From NCBI GenBank assembly GCA_052400685.1, contig JBQTGJ010000002.1: a DNA stretch of 64,000 bases; one strand, 5' to 3'. Of the stretch, positions 44,022 through 54,592 are shown one piece after another. The stretch's first letter is position 1. Each line of letters opens with the position of its first letter. The DNA is from CAZHHH01 sp052400685. Its GTDB lineage: Bacteria > Bacteroidota > Bacteroidia > Bacteroidales > Marinilabiliaceae. The translations under genes were made by a program, and so were the position numbers. A model generated the notes under the pieces. It made no database searches and was not told the DNA's origin. It saw nothing but the letters and a program-made list of their open reading frames with translations.

Positions 44022-45848
44022 CTAATAAAGTGGATGCTGTTGACCTTCTAAACCTGGATTAACATCAATCATCTTCTGATTTAAAGGCAATAATTCTACT
44101 TTTTCTTTTTCAAGACCGCGGAACAATGATTCGATCCACACCTGATCAGCAGAATAAATTTTAGAATTCGAAAGATCATCATCACTAAACATATCAACAA
44201 CAACATATCCCTGAGATTCCAAATCTGCAATTTCGGACTCTGACAATTCAGTATTATACCCAACATAATCTTCCGCAACAACAGGATCTTCAAACTCAGT
44301 AGCAGCTACAGGCAGATAAGCTCTGTACAAATCAATATCAGCGTAATCGCCTGAATGATTTGCAATGCTAATTACTTTTTGTTTTGCCTCAGTTAAACTT
44401 TCATAAAGGATTCCCCACCGAACCAAATCGGTGCGTCGCAAAGTTTCAAATCCAAGTTCCAGCTTTCGTTCATTAATAATAGCTTTCCTAAAATCTGAGT
44501 AATCGGCCGGGATAACCCCAACTTTTGATTCATCATTATTAAACGCTCTCATTCGAACTTCTTTCAAAGCATTTTTTGCTTCGACAGTTGGGGCACCATA
44601 TAACTCATTTTCTGCTTCGGCATACATTAACAACACATCTGCATATCGTAACACAGGCCAATTAATATTTCGCTTATTTACTTTAACACCCAGCTCCGGC
44701 GTCCAGTCAACCCTGAATTTCCCAATTGTGAAACCGGCATAAGTACTGAGTTTTCTAACATTATCTGAATTAATGTCGTAATTACAAATCGTAACATCAC
44801 GACGGGTATCACCATCCTCAAAATCGAAATAATAGGATGGGATTGCATGCATTGCCGGTTTTGATTTGGCGTAAAGTGAATTTGGATGCGAATAGATCCC
44901 ATTTGTATAGCCAATACTATAGGCATTTACATTCGCGCCATATTGTCCCAATTCCAACATTGACTCCTCGTTATAGGTGCCTGTCATTAAATTTCGAAAC
45001 ACATCGTCGTAACGGGCAACTAAATGATTCTCATTTTGTTGCATTACCATTGAACAAGCATCTGACGCAATTTGATATAATTCGATAATTCGACTTTCAT
45101 CTTTTCTCTGAGCCAATTCAACGCTTTCGGGGGCATAAGTATCTAAATCCCAACGCAGCGAATAACCGGCAGCATATAAGGCAACGCGGGCCAAAATACC
45201 ATACGCAGCATTTTTAGTAAAGCGCTCTGGGGTTGTATATACCCCTTCACTCAACCAGGGCAATAAATCGACTGATTTTTGTAAATCAGAAATGATCCCA
45301 TCGTATATTGTATCTCTAGGAACCCTTGACGAAATAAAAGTATCAAGATCTTCCACTGGTTTCGTAGGATAAGGGACATCTCCAAAAAACCGGACAATAT
45401 TTAAATAATTCAAACCCCGTATCGCATAAGATTCACCCAGTAAATAGTCTATTCGTTTTTGATCAGACTCACTACTTGCCTCTCTCATTGCAGTCAACTT
45501 TTTGATACAGACATTAGCATATTCAATACCTGTATACAAAGCATTGTATGTAGAAGTAGGAATATTTGATGTGGTATAGACATAGTTTGACATTTGATTT
45601 TTTGAATTTGTATCTCCCTCTGTCGAAATACACTCATCAGTTCCCATTCCCAACTGATAATACATTTCCCGGTTAAAGGTGTTAGTGTAACAAGCCAATA
45701 CAGCCATTTCAGCTTTACCTACTGATTCAAAAACACTGCTACTATCAAATTTCGATTCTGATGGCATATCCAACCAATCTTCGCAGGAGCTAGCAATTAA
45801 GCTTAGCACCAGTAATCCCAAGATATATTGTATTCTATTTGTTTTCAT
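44022..45848 (-). CDS. SusD/RagB-like glycan-binding lipoprotein
   Basis: This surface lipoprotein captures oligosaccharides and acts as the lid of the SusC transporter. The 608-residue protein has a lipobox in LVLSLIASSCEDWLDMPSES (Cys 22). The tetratricopeptide-rich helical core shows the usual SusD segments: AIRGLNYLNIVRFFGDVPYP near residue 147, AAYGILARVALYAAGYSLRW near 213, NWPVLRYADVLLMYAEAENE near 398 and INERKLELGFETLRRTDLVRWG near 455 (two blocks). Its end, LPLNQKMIDVNPGLEGQQHPLY, is the family's terminal motif. The start codon lies within a junction repeat. It is 109 bp after SusC and 6 bp before PL1. Confidence 0.95.
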   Translation of the reverse strand: MKTNRIQYILGLLVLSLIASSCEDWLDMPSESKFDSSSVFESVGKAEMAVLACYTNTFNREMYYQLGMGTDECISTEGDTNSKNQMSNYVYTTSNIPTSTYNALYTGIEYANVCIKKLTAMREASSESDQKRIDYLLGESYAIRGLNYLNIVRFFGDVPYPTKPVEDLDTFISSRVPRDTIYDGIISDLQKSVDLLPWLSEGVYTTPERFTKNAAYGILARVALYAAGYSLRWDLDTYAPESVELAQRKDESRIIELYQIASDACSMVMQQNENHLVARYDDVFRNLMTGTYNEESMLELGQYGANVNAYSIGYTNGIYSHPNSLYAKSKPAMHAIPSYYFDFEDGDTRRDVTICNYDINSDNVRKLSTYAGFTIGKFRVDWTPELGVKVNKRNINWPVLRYADVLLMYAEAENELYGAPTVEAKNALKEVRMRAFNNDESKVGVIPADYSDFRKAIINERKLELGFETLRRTDLVRWGILYESLTEAKQKVISIANHSGDYADIDLYRAYLPVAATEFEDPVVAEDYVGYNTELSESEIADLESQGYVVVDMFSDDDLSNSKIYSADQVWIESLFRGLEKEKVELLPLNQKMIDVNPGLEGQQHPLY

Positions 45849-45938
45849 ATAATTATAATTTGTTTCTCAGTTGCCATATGGAACTCGCCAGGATAATCAT
45901 ACTTCTGTGTGTGAATCAATTCCCATGGCTCGTTTCAT
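45844..45938 (-). repeat. Gene-junction element of the pectin locus, copy 2 (SusC-SusD spacer)
   Basis: On the minus strand it begins ATGAAACGAGCCATGGGAAT 20 bp after the susC stop and ends in ATATGAAA, which includes the susD start codon. It shares TCCTGGCGAGTTCCATATGG and GAGAAACAAATTATAAT with copy 1. The small frame MKRAMGIDSHTEV is open, but its length differs between copies. Confidence 0.8.
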
Positions 45939-45957
45939 AACTTTAAATTTAAGAGAA

Positions 45958-48900
45958 TTAGAATGTAAGGTTAAGACCTACAACAACACTTTTTGCTTTT
46001 GGATAAGCTGAATTATCAATACCTCTGGTCAAAAGACTTGATGTTGCTGAAACTTCAGGGTCATATCCGGAATAATTTGTAAAAGTGTGGATGTTGTTCA
46101 AAGTACAATACAGTCTTAAATTATGCACTCTGAACCTTTGCGTGACAGAAGCCGGCAAAGTGTATCCTAATGTAATTGTACTTAAACGTAAGAAAGACCC
46201 ATCCTCTATATAATAATCCAACGCATCTGTAATAGCAATCTTATTATCAGGATTTAAGCTCCACATAGCATCACTGCTACCTTGCTGGGGGTTCAAAGCT
46301 GCCAGCCGCTGCAAATCAGTCGTTTCCTGCCCTGTTGCGGGGTCAACTAAAACAAACCGATCGGCCATTACGTCTAAAGAGCTCTGGTTCGGCAAATAAG
46401 GGCCAATAAAGCGTTGAGAGTTCATGTTAAACACATCGTTACCGTATGAAAAACTCATGAAAATCCCTAAATCGAAACCCTTATATTCAAAAGTATTTAC
46501 CATACCGCCTGTAAACAAAGGTTCAGCACTTCCAATTACGCTTCGGTCATCGGTTGACCAAACAGGATTGCCATCATCATCCGTCTGACCGGCTGTGGTT
46601 AAATATTTAACATCACCTGGTTTTATAGAACTACGTACCTTCCCTTTTAAACTAGCGACACCATCATTCAACGAATACGTTCCATCAGTATTTTGCGTAA
46701 AATCATTCGTCGTATATACACCATCGTACTTATATCCGTAAAACTCACCTAAAGGTTTACCTTTCTCGATACGAAAATCGATTCTGGAATCATAATTTTG
46801 CAGGAAATAATCATCATCATCATCTCCGTAAATGCTCAACACTTTTGATTTGTTAAAAGAAATATTAAAATCTGTCGTCCAGATAAAATTGTCGTTTCTG
46901 ATATTAGAAGTATTCAATACAAACTCGAAACCACGATTTCTTATAGATCCGATATTTTGATATTGATAACTATAACCTGTAGATGTAGGAATTGCATTTT
47001 TTATTAATAAGTTATCCGAAACGTTGTTATAAAACTCAGATGTTAAATTAATGCGATTATCAAAAAGTGAAACATCAATACCTACGTTGGTTGACTTTGT
47101 TGTTTCCCATTTCAAATCAGGATTCCCGACAATACTTCCAGGCTTAAGTGTTGACACTTGCTTTTTACCGATAGCATAATATCCTGAATTATAATCGGTC
47201 GCATACATATTATTCTCAATATCACAGTTACCGGTAGTACCATAACCTATTCTAAATTTCAGGTTATTGATAAGTGTAACATTGTCCATAAAAGCTTCTT
47301 CTGAAACTCTCCATGCACCAGACACAGATGGGAAAAAGCCCCACTGATTTCCTTTCGAAAATTTTGAAGAACCATCGCCTCTAACGGTAGCTGTTAATAA
47401 ATATCTCTCACTAAAGTTATAGTTTAACCGACTGAACAGTGAAACAATCCCATTTTTACTATTACCAGACTGATATGAAAATACTTGTCCGGCCATACTA
47501 ACATCATTCAGACCAAAGTTATTATCAGGAAATTCATAGTAAGTATTATTCAGGTTCATTGACTCACTATAATAAGTTTCCTGACCTAATAATAGATTGA
47601 ACTTATGCGCATAAACAGCATGTTTCCAATTCAAAGTATTGGTCACCTGCCATCTTAATTTTTCACTATTGTTACGGCTTCCATAAGGGCCACCATTATT
47701 CTGAGCCGTTTTGGTACGTCCATCATCCCAATAATCACTTCTAACCTGTTGCCAAAGATAGCTACCTGCTGTCCTAAAAGCCAGATTATCGGTAATATCA
47801 ACATCAAATGCGGTATTTAGATTCATTAACCGCGTATATTTTTCCTGGGTAACAGCATCATTGGTAATAAGCGGATTATAAATATCATATTGTGAATCGA
47901 TATTTTGCATATCCTCACTAATGTCCGTATGAATCAATTCATCATTGGTATACCGAACACCGCCGGTAACTGGTTGTAATATTGACATTTTTAACAGGCC
48001 ACCGAGAGAACCGCCTCCATCTAACTTAGTTCCCATAAAACTAGATCCGAAAGTAAGTTTTACTCTATCATTCAATTCATGATTAAGTTTAATTCGAATC
48101 CCATTTCTGGTATATCCAGATTTATCCAACAAACCATCCTGTCCCACATAATTATAACTCAACAGATATTGAGTTTTATCACTGCTACCGGAAATATTTA
48201 CATTATGGTTTGTCATGGTGGCTGTACCACCAAAAACCACGTCCTGCCAATCGATTGGGTCAACATCTGCGTATTGACCTGCAATTCTTGAATAGGCACC
48301 TGAATAGAAATCGGAGCTATTTATATCTCCACCATAAGTTTTCGCCCAACTATTTATTTGTCCATTTAAGGTCTGAAATTCATACTGATATTCAACATAT
48401 TCCTGAGTATTCAACAGATCGAGTTTAGACCCTAATTTTTCAAAACTTAAATACGTATTATAATTAACTTCTGTTTTGCCCTTTTTGCCGGATTTGGTTG
48501 TAATAATAATAACACCATTTGATCCTCTGGCCCCATAAATAGCAGTTGAAGATGCATCCTTCATTACATCAATGGATTCGATATCATTAATATCAATATT
48601 TTTCAATCCATCCTCAAACTGAAACCCATCTACAATATATAAAGGAGAAGAGCTTTGCGTTATTGAAGTACCACCCCGAATAACCACATTTACATCTGCC
48701 CCGGGAGCGCCACTCTGAGTAACAACATTAACCCCTGCAATTTTACCGGTAATAGCCTGCGCTGCAGTGGTTACAGGTACTGAGGTCAAATCGCTGCCTT
48801 TAACAGAACTAACAGCACCAGTCAGATCTCTCTTTTTTGAAATACCATAACCTATAACAACGACTTCATCTAACTCTGAAATTTCATCTAACAATTTAAC

Positions 48901-49185
48901 ATTAAGGAATTTATTATCTCCAACTTGTATTGTTTGAGAAATAAAACCAATAGATGAAAAAACGATCTTTGATTCCTTATTTTGAACCATTATACTAAAA
49001 TTCCCATCCATATCAGATAAGACACCATTCATTGTACCTTCTTCCAATATTGTAACTCCGGGTATTGGAACCAAACCATCAGTTACGGTCCCTTTTACGT
49101 TAATCTGAGAACTTGCATAAAAACTACATCCAAAAAAGATGAAGAATAACATTATGCAACGCCCAATAGCATGACTTTTTTTCAT
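45958..49185 (-). CDS. SusC/RagA-like TonB-dependent transporter
   Basis: This outer-membrane importer takes up pectin oligosaccharides with SusD. The 1075-residue protein has a signal peptide (CIMLFFIFFGCSFYASSQ), a carboxypeptidase-regulatory-like domain (about 30-110, INVKGTVTDGLVPIPGVTIL) and a TonB plug that starts DEVVVIGYGISKKRDLTGAV. The SusC signature SIDVMKDASSTAIYGARGSN is followed by GVIIITTKSGKKGK. A 22-strand barrel ends VVVGLNLTF. The N-terminus lacks the extra STN domain, so anti-sigma control is not expected. Regulation is more likely through the adjacent HTCS. A good promoter lies 53 bp upstream. Confidence 0.96.
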   Translation of the reverse strand: MKKSHAIGRCIMLFFIFFGCSFYASSQINVKGTVTDGLVPIPGVTILEEGTMNGVLSDMDGNFSIMVQNKESKIVFSSIGFISQTIQVGDNKFLNVKLLDEISELDEVVVIGYGISKKRDLTGAVSSVKGSDLTSVPVTTAAQAITGKIAGVNVVTQSGAPGADVNVVIRGGTSITQSSSPLYIVDGFQFEDGLKNIDINDIESIDVMKDASSTAIYGARGSNGVIIITTKSGKKGKTEVNYNTYLSFEKLGSKLDLLNTQEYVEYQYEFQTLNGQINSWAKTYGGDINSSDFYSGAYSRIAGQYADVDPIDWQDVVFGGTATMTNHNVNISGSSDKTQYLLSYNYVGQDGLLDKSGYTRNGIRIKLNHELNDRVKLTFGSSFMGTKLDGGGSLGGLLKMSILQPVTGGVRYTNDELIHTDISEDMQNIDSQYDIYNPLITNDAVTQEKYTRLMNLNTAFDVDITDNLAFRTAGSYLWQQVRSDYWDDGRTKTAQNNGGPYGSRNNSEKLRWQVTNTLNWKHAVYAHKFNLLLGQETYYSESMNLNNTYYEFPDNNFGLNDVSMAGQVFSYQSGNSKNGIVSLFSRLNYNFSERYLLTATVRGDGSSKFSKGNQWGFFPSVSGAWRVSEEAFMDNVTLINNLKFRIGYGTTGNCDIENNMYATDYNSGYYAIGKKQVSTLKPGSIVGNPDLKWETTKSTNVGIDVSLFDNRINLTSEFYNNVSDNLLIKNAIPTSTGYSYQYQNIGSIRNRGFEFVLNTSNIRNDNFIWTTDFNISFNKSKVLSIYGDDDDDYFLQNYDSRIDFRIEKGKPLGEFYGYKYDGVYTTNDFTQNTDGTYSLNDGVASLKGKVRSSIKPGDVKYLTTAGQTDDDGNPVWSTDDRSVIGSAEPLFTGGMVNTFEYKGFDLGIFMSFSYGNDVFNMNSQRFIGPYLPNQSSLDVMADRFVLVDPATGQETTDLQRLAALNPQQGSSDAMWSLNPDNKIAITDALDYYIEDGSFLRLSTITLGYTLPASVTQRFRVHNLRLYCTLNNIHTFTNYSGYDPEVSATSSLLTRGIDNSAYPKAKSVVVGLNLTF

Positions 49186-49237
49186 AAACCTTAAAATTTA
49201 GATACTAACTTTTCGAATTAACATTTAATAATAAAAC

Positions 49238-49267
49238 CAAAAGTAGATCTACCAGGCGTTTTTCAAA
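49238..49267 (-). promoter_or_regulatory. Candidate susC promoter
   Basis: On the minus strand TTTG (49267-49264) is followed after 18 bp by TACTTTTG (49245-49238), matching both the -33 and -7 Bacteroidota boxes. Transcription would start near 49231, giving a leader of about 46 nt to the susC ATG. Confidence 0.65.
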
Positions 49268-49292
49268 TACAAATGAATCCATAATGATACAG

Positions 49293-49315
49293 TATTGTAC
49301 ATACAATATTGTACA
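49293..49315 (-). promoter_or_regulatory. Candidate operator: direct repeat TATTGTACA, 14-bp period
   Basis: TATTGTACA occurs at 49293-49301 and again at 49307-49315. The first copy also forms the palindrome ATTGTA-CA-TACAAT. The pair lies about 62-85 bp upstream of the inferred susC start, one and a third helical turns apart, a layout compatible with an AraC-type activator such as the HTCS encoded next door. Binding is inferred. Confidence 0.4.
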
Positions 49316-49504
49316 CAGACGCGCAATCTCCAATAAAACAAAATACTAAGCTTACACACCTTTCATATTATCCTCCGATAATTTTTATAAAAAAATACAT
49401 TAATTTGCATCTGTCTTTAACTTTTTGATGCACCATTACCTTATTACAAACTTTTACAACTTCCGAAAATCAACAAAAATTAATTTTCAGTGTAATATGT
49501 TATA

Positions 49505-49611
49505 TTTATTTATAACTTGTTTTTTTGACATATAAAACTCGCTAGAACGATTCTTCTCCTTTTGAAAATCAAAAATCATAGAAGCGAAATTCCTCCCTTG
49601 ACTCGTTTCGT
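49505..49611 (-). repeat. Gene-junction element of the pectin locus, copy 3 (diverged)
   Basis: Minus-strand boxes GAAACGAGTCAAGGGAGGAA and TAGCGAGTTTTATATGTCAA then AACAAGTTATAA align with copies 1 and 2. The spacer between the boxes is longer. It lies in the 773-bp divergent gap between susC and the HTCS gene, upstream of the susC promoter. The remainder of that gap shows no gene. Confidence 0.55.
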
Positions 49612-49958
49612 GTGTAGGGCAACATCTGAATAGACATCGCTCCATACCGGCTTGCTATTTAAAGTCACAAAGAGATTGAACCACCATACAACTCTATACA
49701 AACATCACCATAAACGCCTTGAATTGGACAACATACAACAAAGCAGAAACTGACAACATTAAAAAGAAACCCACATTATCCGGCTTCTATGATATTTAAC
49801 AAGAGACTGGTTTTACCCGAAATTGGGTGTATGAAAAGTAGTTTTATAAAAAGCATTTTTATAAAATTGCATCACTTTTGCCAAAAACAGACCTGCCACC
49901 CGGGAAAAGTCATCAGCCGTAAATCAATTTCAATCATAACTCGATATCAAAAATCGTA

Positions 49959-52900
49959 ATGGGGAAAAAAATTTTATTCATTACTATATGTTGCTTCGTG
50001 CTCTCGCAAATAAAAGCTGAAAATACATTTAGTATTCAAACCTATACAACAAAAGACGGTTTATCACAAAATACGATAAATACGATTGTACAGGATAAAG
50101 AAGGCTTTTTATGGTTTGGATCGTTAAATGGACTAAACAGATACGATGGTAACGAGTTTATATGGCTACACCCACAATATGGTATAAAAAACACACTTTC
50201 GGATAGTAGAATAAAAAAAATACATAAAGATTCTTTTGGGTATTTATGGATTAGAACCAACATAGACAATATAAATTGTTACGATCCGGAAACCCAAAAA
50301 TTTATTGCAATTCACCCTTGGAGTACTCAACATAAACATATCTTATTTGCCAGTAGTGGAGATGTTTGGTTATGGGGAAATAAAACCGGCTGTTTAAGAG
50401 CGATGCACACTTCGGAAGGAATTGCGACTCATTTTTATGGATTCAGAGAACTAAATGATTATTCGGTAAATCTTGTTTTTGAAGATGCATCCGGTACAAT
50501 ATGGATTGGAACCAATTCTAATCTTTTTATTCTCCAAAAGCAGAAACTTACAAAAATAATAACTGATGTAAATTTTCATTCTTTAATTGAATTGGATTCA
50601 ACCATATACGCGTTCACCAATAACAATAAAATTTACAAAATAAATAAATTCAGTAAAGACATAATTAGTAAAATTCCACACAATTTTAACGCGCAAAACG
50701 GAAGCATACACAACACGGCACGTTTGTCTGATAACAACATACTTATAACAACAAATAATGATACGTATATTCTGGATACGCGTAATTCTTCTTTTAAATC
50801 AGCGCGTAATTTGTTTGATCAAAAAGATTTAAAAAATGCTTTTATTCAATACGACAATAAAAGACATATTTGGATATACAATAAAACAGGGATCATTTGG
50901 CAATACAAAGAAAAATTAAATCAATTTATTCCCTACTCGTTAATACCTTCTTCAACCGTTAGGAACATTGATATGGAACGGTATTCCATTTTTCATGATT
51001 CCCGAAATATAATATGGATAACGACTTATGGAAATGGCTTATTTGCGATTGACCAAAACAATAACAACATACATCATTTCACAAATAACAAGAATCAACC
51101 CAATGGTGCTTTAAGAACAAATAACCTATTAACAGTAACTGAAGATAGATGCGGAAACATATGGGTTGGAACTGAATACTCCGGCGTATCAAAAATAACA
51201 ATCACAGATAATCAATATCGATCCTTTTATCCGGGAACAACAGAATCGAAAAATAGAATTATCCGACTGATATATGAGGATTCCGACAAAAATATTTGGA
51301 TTGGCACTAAAAATGGCACTTTATACATATACGATGAAAATTATTCTCTGATAGCAAAGCATCAACTGAAAGTTGGCATGCCATATACTTTGGCCGAAGA
51401 TAGCTATGGCAATAAATGGATCGGGACCAAAGGAAATGGGTTACTTATTTTTAAGAAAAATGAATATCATTCTTTTTACAGCTTTAATGAAAATTTCAGG
51501 AAATTAAATCCGTTAGCCTGCAACATCTATGCAACCTATCTGGACAACCAGCAAAGAATGTGGTTAGGGACATTTGGCTATGGCCTGTTATTAGCAAGAT
51601 TTAATAACGACAAATTAACGCTACAGGAGTTTCCGACGTTGAAAAAATATCAAAACCGGATCAGAACAATCGAACAAGATCGGGACAGTTTAATATGGTT
51701 AGGAGGAAATAATGGTATCACCGTTTTTAACCCGGATCTTTTGCTGACTAATAAAGCAAACATAAAAAACTTCCATTTTGATGCAAACAATGACTCTTCG
51801 TTAAACAACAATGAGGTTAAAACAATCTTTAATGATAGCAAAGGCAATTTATGGGTCGGAACATCAGGAGGTGGATTAAACAGGATTATAAAGGATCAAA
51901 AATTAAAAAATATACGATTCAAACATTATACAACAAGTAATGGGCTTATAAATGATATTGTTCAGGGTATTGTTGAAGACGATAATAAATTATGGATTTC
52001 AACCGAATCGGGAATCTCCGTCATGAATATTGAAAATGAATGTTTTGATAATTATCATCTGTCAACGCAATGGGAAGGAGATTTATTCTGCGAATCGGCA
52101 ATCGTTAAAAGTCTTTCCGGCAAAATACTTCTGGGTAGCTATGATGGGTTATATACAATTAATCCGGACGACCTAAAACACCCGTCAAAAAAAGAAAATG
52201 TGATACTTACAGCGCTAAAAATAAATGGCGTTAAAATGCATCCGGGACAAAAAGACTCTCCATTAAAAGAATCAATATCAGATACAAAAAAGATAAATCT
52301 TAAATACACCCAAAATTCCTTCAATATTAAATTTTCGATTCTAAACTATCAACCTTCAAACAGATATAAATTCATACTGGATGGCTATGAAGATAACTGG
52401 AATTCCTTAACTCAACATAATGAGGCTACCTATAGAAACATTCCGCCTGGGATATATACATTCAGAGTAAAAGCCAATAACGTTGGTCGCGATCTGGAAC
52501 AAAGCGAAACCAAATTAGAAATTTTAATCAGCCAACCTATTTGGAATTCAACGCAAGCTATAATACTCTATTTTATTCTCTTCTCAGGCATTATTATTAT
52601 TGTTATAAGAACTAATAAACGCATGTATAAATTAAATACTGCGGTAAAATTAGAACAACAAGTTACAGAGTATAAACTACAATTCTTCACCAATATTTCT
52701 CATGAATTCAGAACTCCGTTAACGATAATAAAAGGAACCATCGATAATATCTCAACAACTCCCAATATTGACAAGCACATAAAAAAACAATTATCATATC
52801 TTGAAAAAAGTTCCAACAGATTGTTGCGACTTATCAATCAATTATTGGACTACCAAAAAATACAATACGGCCATATAAAATTAGACACTGAAAAAACCGA

Positions 52901-54233
52901 AGTAATTGCTTTTTTTAAAGATATATATCAACATTTTGAAGATACGGCCAAAATAAAAAACGTATCATACCTGTTTACTTCAAATATAAATGCATTTGAA
53001 ATGCCATTAGACCGTAATAAAATTGAAAAGGTCATCTATAATTTACTCTCTAATGCATTTAAATTTGTGCCACAAAATGGTTCTATAAAACTTGATATAA
53101 ACATTAATCAACAATCAGAACACCTTATCTTCAGCGTTTCAGATAATGGCGAAGGGGTGCCGCCTAAAGAACAACATTCTCTCTTTACCAGATTTAAACA
53201 AATTAAACCTTCCGATTCAGGAACCGGCATTGGACTTAACTATTCATACGAATTAATTAAAATACATCAAGGAAATATTAAATATAAAGAGACCCCTAAC
53301 GGAGGTGCTACATTTGTTGTGACAATACCCATATTAAAAGACAAATTTATACTGAATCCGAAAAATACAGATACGACTGACGTCAACACATTTAATGAAC
53401 ATCCGGCTCAAAATACAGATACCAACATTCATTATAACAGCCGTATTGATATCAACGAAAAATACAAGAACTATAAAATATTAATTATTGAAGATGATAA
53501 TGATGTGTCAGACTTTCTTTCTGACTATCTATCTCAATACTTTGATATTAAGACTGCGGCAGATGGTCTTGAGGGATTAAACAAATGTAAATTAATCAAT
53601 CCTAAACTCATTATTTGCGATGCCATGATGCCAAAAATGAATGGTTATGAAGTCATAAAAAAAATTAAATCGGAATTCCAAACCTGCCATATCCCCGTTA
53701 TTATGCTAACCGCATATACTACGCAGCAACATCAAATACAAGGCATTGAATCGGGCGCCGACGCCTACCTTACGAAACCTTTTAATTCTCAGTATCTCTT
53801 AACCAGAATTATTAAACTTTTAGAACAAAGGGAAATATTACAACGAAAATTCACAAAAGAACCGGGGTTAGCCATCGACCCTCAACTATCGGTCAATATA
53901 GATAATGAGTTTATAAAGAAACTAAACATCATAATTGAAAAAAACATTGATAATGCAGAATTTTCAATAGATAATTTTTACAAAAATATGTCAATGGGCA
54001 GAACCCTGTTTTATAAAAAAGTAAAATCTATAACCGGGTTTACTCCCAACGAATACCTACGGGTTCTCAGGATGAAAAAAGCAGCAGAGCTTTTGGAAAC
54101 GACTCAATTAAATGTTTCAGAAGTGGCATTCAAAGTTGGTAACAATAATCCCTTTTATTTTAGCACCTGCTTCAAAAGTCAGTTTGGTGTTTCGCCTTCT
54201 GAGTACGCAAAAAAAAGAAAGGCAAAGAGATAA
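49959..54233 (+). CDS. Hybrid two-component system regulator (HTCS) of the pectin locus
   Basis: This is a one-protein sensor and transcription activator of 1424 residues. A signal peptide (MGKKILFITICCFVLSQIKA) precedes a large periplasmic sensor of two seven-blade propellers with recurrent 'D..G.LWIGT..GL' units (about 25-745), then a Y_Y_Y domain ending near 855. A membrane helix lies at about 866-886. The HisKA domain has FFTNISHEFRTPLTIIKG with the phospho-accepting His near 915. The HATPase has NLLSNAFKFVP near 1027, DNGEGVP and GTGIGLNYSYELI. The receiver has IIEDDNDVSDFL, DAMMPKMNGYEV with the Asp near 1220 and the switch Lys in YLTKPFN. The AraC domain (about 1314-1420) has LNVSEVAFKVGNNNPFYFST. 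It is divergent from susC and should bind a pectin oligosaccharide. Confidence 0.96.
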   Translation: MGKKILFITICCFVLSQIKAENTFSIQTYTTKDGLSQNTINTIVQDKEGFLWFGSLNGLNRYDGNEFIWLHPQYGIKNTLSDSRIKKIHKDSFGYLWIRTNIDNINCYDPETQKFIAIHPWSTQHKHILFASSGDVWLWGNKTGCLRAMHTSEGIATHFYGFRELNDYSVNLVFEDASGTIWIGTNSNLFILQKQKLTKIITDVNFHSLIELDSTIYAFTNNNKIYKINKFSKDIISKIPHNFNAQNGSIHNTARLSDNNILITTNNDTYILDTRNSSFKSARNLFDQKDLKNAFIQYDNKRHIWIYNKTGIIWQYKEKLNQFIPYSLIPSSTVRNIDMERYSIFHDSRNIIWITTYGNGLFAIDQNNNNIHHFTNNKNQPNGALRTNNLLTVTEDRCGNIWVGTEYSGVSKITITDNQYRSFYPGTTESKNRIIRLIYEDSDKNIWIGTKNGTLYIYDENYSLIAKHQLKVGMPYTLAEDSYGNKWIGTKGNGLLIFKKNEYHSFYSFNENFRKLNPLACNIYATYLDNQQRMWLGTFGYGLLLARFNNDKLTLQEFPTLKKYQNRIRTIEQDRDSLIWLGGNNGITVFNPDLLLTNKANIKNFHFDANNDSSLNNNEVKTIFNDSKGNLWVGTSGGGLNRIIKDQKLKNIRFKHYTTSNGLINDIVQGIVEDDNKLWISTESGISVMNIENECFDNYHLSTQWEGDLFCESAIVKSLSGKILLGSYDGLYTINPDDLKHPSKKENVILTALKINGVKMHPGQKDSPLKESISDTKKINLKYTQNSFNIKFSILNYQPSNRYKFILDGYEDNWNSLTQHNEATYRNIPPGIYTFRVKANNVGRDLEQSETKLEILISQPIWNSTQAIILYFILFSGIIIIVIRTNKRMYKLNTAVKLEQQVTEYKLQFFTNISHEFRTPLTIIKGTIDNISTTPNIDKHIKKQLSYLEKSSNRLLRLINQLLDYQKIQYGHIKLDTEKTEVIAFFKDIYQHFEDTAKIKNVSYLFTSNINAFEMPLDRNKIEKVIYNLLSNAFKFVPQNGSIKLDININQQSEHLIFSVSDNGEGVPPKEQHSLFTRFKQIKPSDSGTGIGLNYSYELIKIHQGNIKYKETPNGGATFVVTIPILKDKFILNPKNTDTTDVNTFNEHPAQNTDTNIHYNSRIDINEKYKNYKILIIEDDNDVSDFLSDYLSQYFDIKTAADGLEGLNKCKLINPKLIICDAMMPKMNGYEVIKKIKSEFQTCHIPVIMLTAYTTQQHQIQGIESGADAYLTKPFNSQYLLTRIIKLLEQREILQRKFTKEPGLAIDPQLSVNIDNEFIKKLNIIIEKNIDNAEFSIDNFYKNMSMGRTLFYKKVKSITGFTPNEYLRVLRMKKAAELLETTQLNVSEVAFKVGNNNPFYFSTCFKSQFGVSPSEYAKKRKAKR

Positions 54234-54315
54234 CCGACGTACGATTCAACCATGCACAGAAAAAATAACCATTTTGCAGTTATCCGAAAAAAGAAGGATA
54301 TACCACCAATAAAAA

Positions 54316-54345
54316 CCCCATGTGAAAAAACACTTTCACATGGGG
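54316..54345 (+). terminator. Terminator of the HTCS gene
   Basis: CCCCATGTGAAA (54316-54327) pairs perfectly with TTTCACATGGGG (54334-54345), loop 6 nt, followed by ACTTTTATTTTT. It begins 82 bp after the stop codon. Confidence 0.92.
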
Positions 54346-54473
54346 ACTTTTATTTTTCACATGACATTTGCATCAATCAATTCACACGTGATTCTGTAAG
54401 ACTCCAAAATGGAGCAACTTATGGGGCAAAGACACTTCTTTAAACACCGCCATTATTGAGGCAACAAAGAGAC

Positions 54474-54592
54474 CGTTTTCACTAAAGCCTCAAATTCAAA
54501 ACCTGCGCCGCCCGCAGAATATGGACCGGCTCCCATAATTCACCATTTTAAAAGCAAGCATAACGCAGAAATCAGACTTTAAAAACGGTCTT
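54474..54592. mobile_element. MITE-like element, inverted and diverged
   Basis: CTCAAATTCAAAACCTGCGC at the left and AAGCATAACGCAGAAATCAG then ACTTTAAAAACGG at the right give the family core in reverse. Most of the outer ends are degraded. The rest of the 772-bp gap (54593-55005) holds only short broken frames. Confidence 0.7.
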
